NCBI GenBank assembly: GCA_024642525.1
Contig: JAHEAX010000002.1
Location: forward strand, 181,309 to 245,308
Direction: 5' to 3'
Source of the DNA: Erythrobacteraceae bacterium
GTDB taxonomy: Bacteria > Pseudomonadota > Alphaproteobacteria > Sphingomonadales > Sphingomonadaceae
DNA length: 64,000 nt
A program made the translations under genes and the position numbers. The notes under the pieces were generated by a model. It had not been told where the DNA came from. It saw nothing but the letters and a program-made list of their open reading frames with translations, and searched no databases. Positions 62,988-64,000 of this stretch are shown piece after piece (position 1 is the first letter of the stretch; the number at the start of each line of letters is the position of its first letter).

Positions 62988-64000
62988 GTAAGCAGGCCCT
63001 TTTCATGTCCTGTAGGCGTAATGGTGGTGATTGTGCCCGCCGCGATACCCTCAGGCACGGCGACACGGGCGAAATCGGGCGAGTAGCCGGTGCCATCCTT
63101 TTCAGCGAGAACTTCCAGCGGTGTGCCGACATGGGCATCAAGCCAATTGTTCCGTACGCGGGTGACCTGCGCTCGAAGTTCGGCAGCTCTCTGCCTGACC
63201 ATTTGCCGGTCGACCTGAGGCATCCGCGCTGCAGGCGTGTTCGGCCGCGGCGAATAGGGAAAGACGTGTCCATGCACGATGCCAAGTTCCGTGATGATTG
63301 ATATATTGGCTTCGTGCATCATCTTGTCTTCAGTGGGGAAGCCGGCCATGAGATCAGCCCCGAGCCCAAGGTCCGGCCTGCGGCTGCGGAGATGCGCAAC
63401 CAATTCGACGGCGTCATTTCGGGTATGGCGGCGCTTCATGCGCTTCAGGATCATGTCATGGCCGTGTTGCAGGGAAAGATGCAGATGCGGCATCAAGCGG
63501 GCTTCACTGGCGAAAAGTTCGACCAGCAGCGGGTCGATTTCAACCCCGTCGAGCGATGACATCCGCAGGCGCTTCAGCTGCGGGAATTCGGCCAGAACGG
63601 CTGAAACCAGCGATCCGAGAGCCGGTGTGTTGGGCAGATCATGCCCCCAGGAAGTGACATCAACCCCGGTCAGCACGATTTCGGGTGCGCCGCGATCCAC
63701 AAATCGTGACACCTCTTTCAGAACCTGCGCAACAGATAGCGACCGGCTTGGTCCACGGCCCTGCGGGATGACGCAAAAGGTGCAGCTGTGGTCGCAGCCA
63801 TTCTGCACCGCCACAAAGGCGCGCGTGTGGCCTGATGTGACGGGCGGAGCAGATTCAGGCACGTTCCACGCACGGGCATCGAGTTTTTGCGTATTGGCGA
63901 TGATCCCGTCGACTTCCGGCATGGCCGACAAGGCTTCGCGTTCAATATCGGCTGCGCAGCCTGTGACCAACAGCCGCGCATCGGGCCGGTCCCTGCGTGC
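62984..64000 (-). CDS. mtaB: tRNA threonylcarbamoyladenosine C2-methylthiotransferase MtaB, C-terminal part
   Basis: About 339 residues are visible; the N-terminus lies beyond the right edge, as the frame stays open to 64000 with ARRDRPDARLLVTGCAA. Domains: the end of the UPF0004 domain, the radical SAM cluster site NGCDHSCTFCVIPQGRG (CxxxCxxC), SLQHGHDMILKRMKRRHTR, and a C-terminal TRAM-like domain (GTPLEVLAEKDG). It methylthiolates t6A37 in ANN-decoding tRNAs. First gene seen of the mtaB-ftsY-yciB operon. Confidence 0.93.
   Translation of the reverse strand, partial: ARRDRPDARLLVTGCAADIEREALSAMPEVDGIIANTQKLDARAWNVPESAPPVTSGHTRAFVAVQNGCDHSCTFCVIPQGRGPSRSLSVAQVLKEVSRFVDRGAPEIVLTGVDVTSWGHDLPNTPALGSLVSAVLAEFPQLKRLRMSSLDGVEIDPLLVELFASEARLMPHLHLSLQHGHDMILKRMKRRHTRNDAVELVAHLRSRRPDLGLGADLMAGFPTEDKMMHEANISIITELGIVHGHVFPYSPRPNTPAARMPQVDRQMVRQRAAELRAQVTRVRNNWLDAHVGTPLEVLAEKDGTGYSPDFARVAVPEGIAAGTITTITPTGHEKGLLT

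Noticed and set aside
1..64000. CRISPR arrays, insertion sequences, prophage genes, toxin-antitoxin pairs and biosynthetic gene clusters
   Set aside because: No regularly spaced repeats, transposase or phage motifs, or such gene sets were recognised in either strand.

Overview
The window is a chromosomal segment from an alphaproteobacterium, most likely order Sphingomonadales (Erythrobacter/Altererythrobacter/Sphingomonas type). This is inferred from GC-rich coding style, an NDUFS4-like complex I accessory subunit, a small alphaproteobacterial SRP RNA next to dnaX, a short FtsY without an acidic A domain, and a bamA-ompH-fabZ cluster that lacks lpxD/lpxA/lpxB. No phage, insertion sequence, integrase or CRISPR array was seen. 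Both ends cut a gene: an HpcH/CitE-type aldolase on the left and MtaB on the right.

Layout. 0-3.5 kb: tRNA-Pro, then yajC-secD-secF (Sec export accessory complex). 3.5-8.6 kb: a glycosyltransferase translationally coupled to an XRE-type regulator, a DUF6456 protein, an Uup-like ABC-F ATPase and a SIMPL-domain protein. 8.7-11.2 kb: PepSY protein, PhoP/OmpR-type regulator and PhoQ-like kinase. 11.2-21.9 kb: housekeeping genes (chorismate mutase, polyprenyl diphosphate synthase, HrpB, NDUFS4-like protein, SRP RNA, dnaX, ybaB, class II aldolase, lon, HU with a strong terminator). 21.9-23.9 kb: lipoprotein, rlmB, tRNA-Tyr.

23.9-28.4 kb looks accessory. Small exported proteins are packed between tRNA-Tyr and an AraC-type regulator: a broken alpha/beta-hydrolase remnant, an EF-hand protein, a tiny membrane protein, a PliG-like lysozyme-inhibitor lipoprotein, a two-repeat His-rich protein, a possible beta-barrel remnant and a META-domain lipoprotein.

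28.5-37.1 kb is the most coherent functional block. It holds an ArsR-type regulator with no cysteines and a 1-Cys peroxiredoxin on one strand. Divergent from them, across an AT-rich inverted repeat, lie a persulfide dioxygenase-like metallo-beta-lactamase protein, two YeeE/YedE half-transporters, sulfide:quinone oxidoreductase, a SulP anion transporter, and then a cyanide-insensitive bd-type quinol oxidase (two subunits plus a DUF2474 peptide). The inferred pathway is sulfide oxidation to persulfide and sulfite, export of the oxyanion, and quinol re-oxidation by an oxidase that tolerates sulfide.

37.2-51.9 kb: a FabH-like synthase, psd-pssA, then the conserved rpsB-tsf / pyrH-frr-uppS-cdsA-dxr-rseP-bamA-ompH-fabZ envelope and translation cluster and rpmE. 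52-53.3 kb: a DksA-like protein paired with a 2OG-Fe(II) oxygenase, and tRNA-His. 53.3-59.3 kb: leucine dehydrogenase-like gene and a complete ccmCDEFGHI cytochrome c maturation operon. 59.4-64 kb: kup on the + strand, and a minus-strand operon mtaB-ftsY-yciB.
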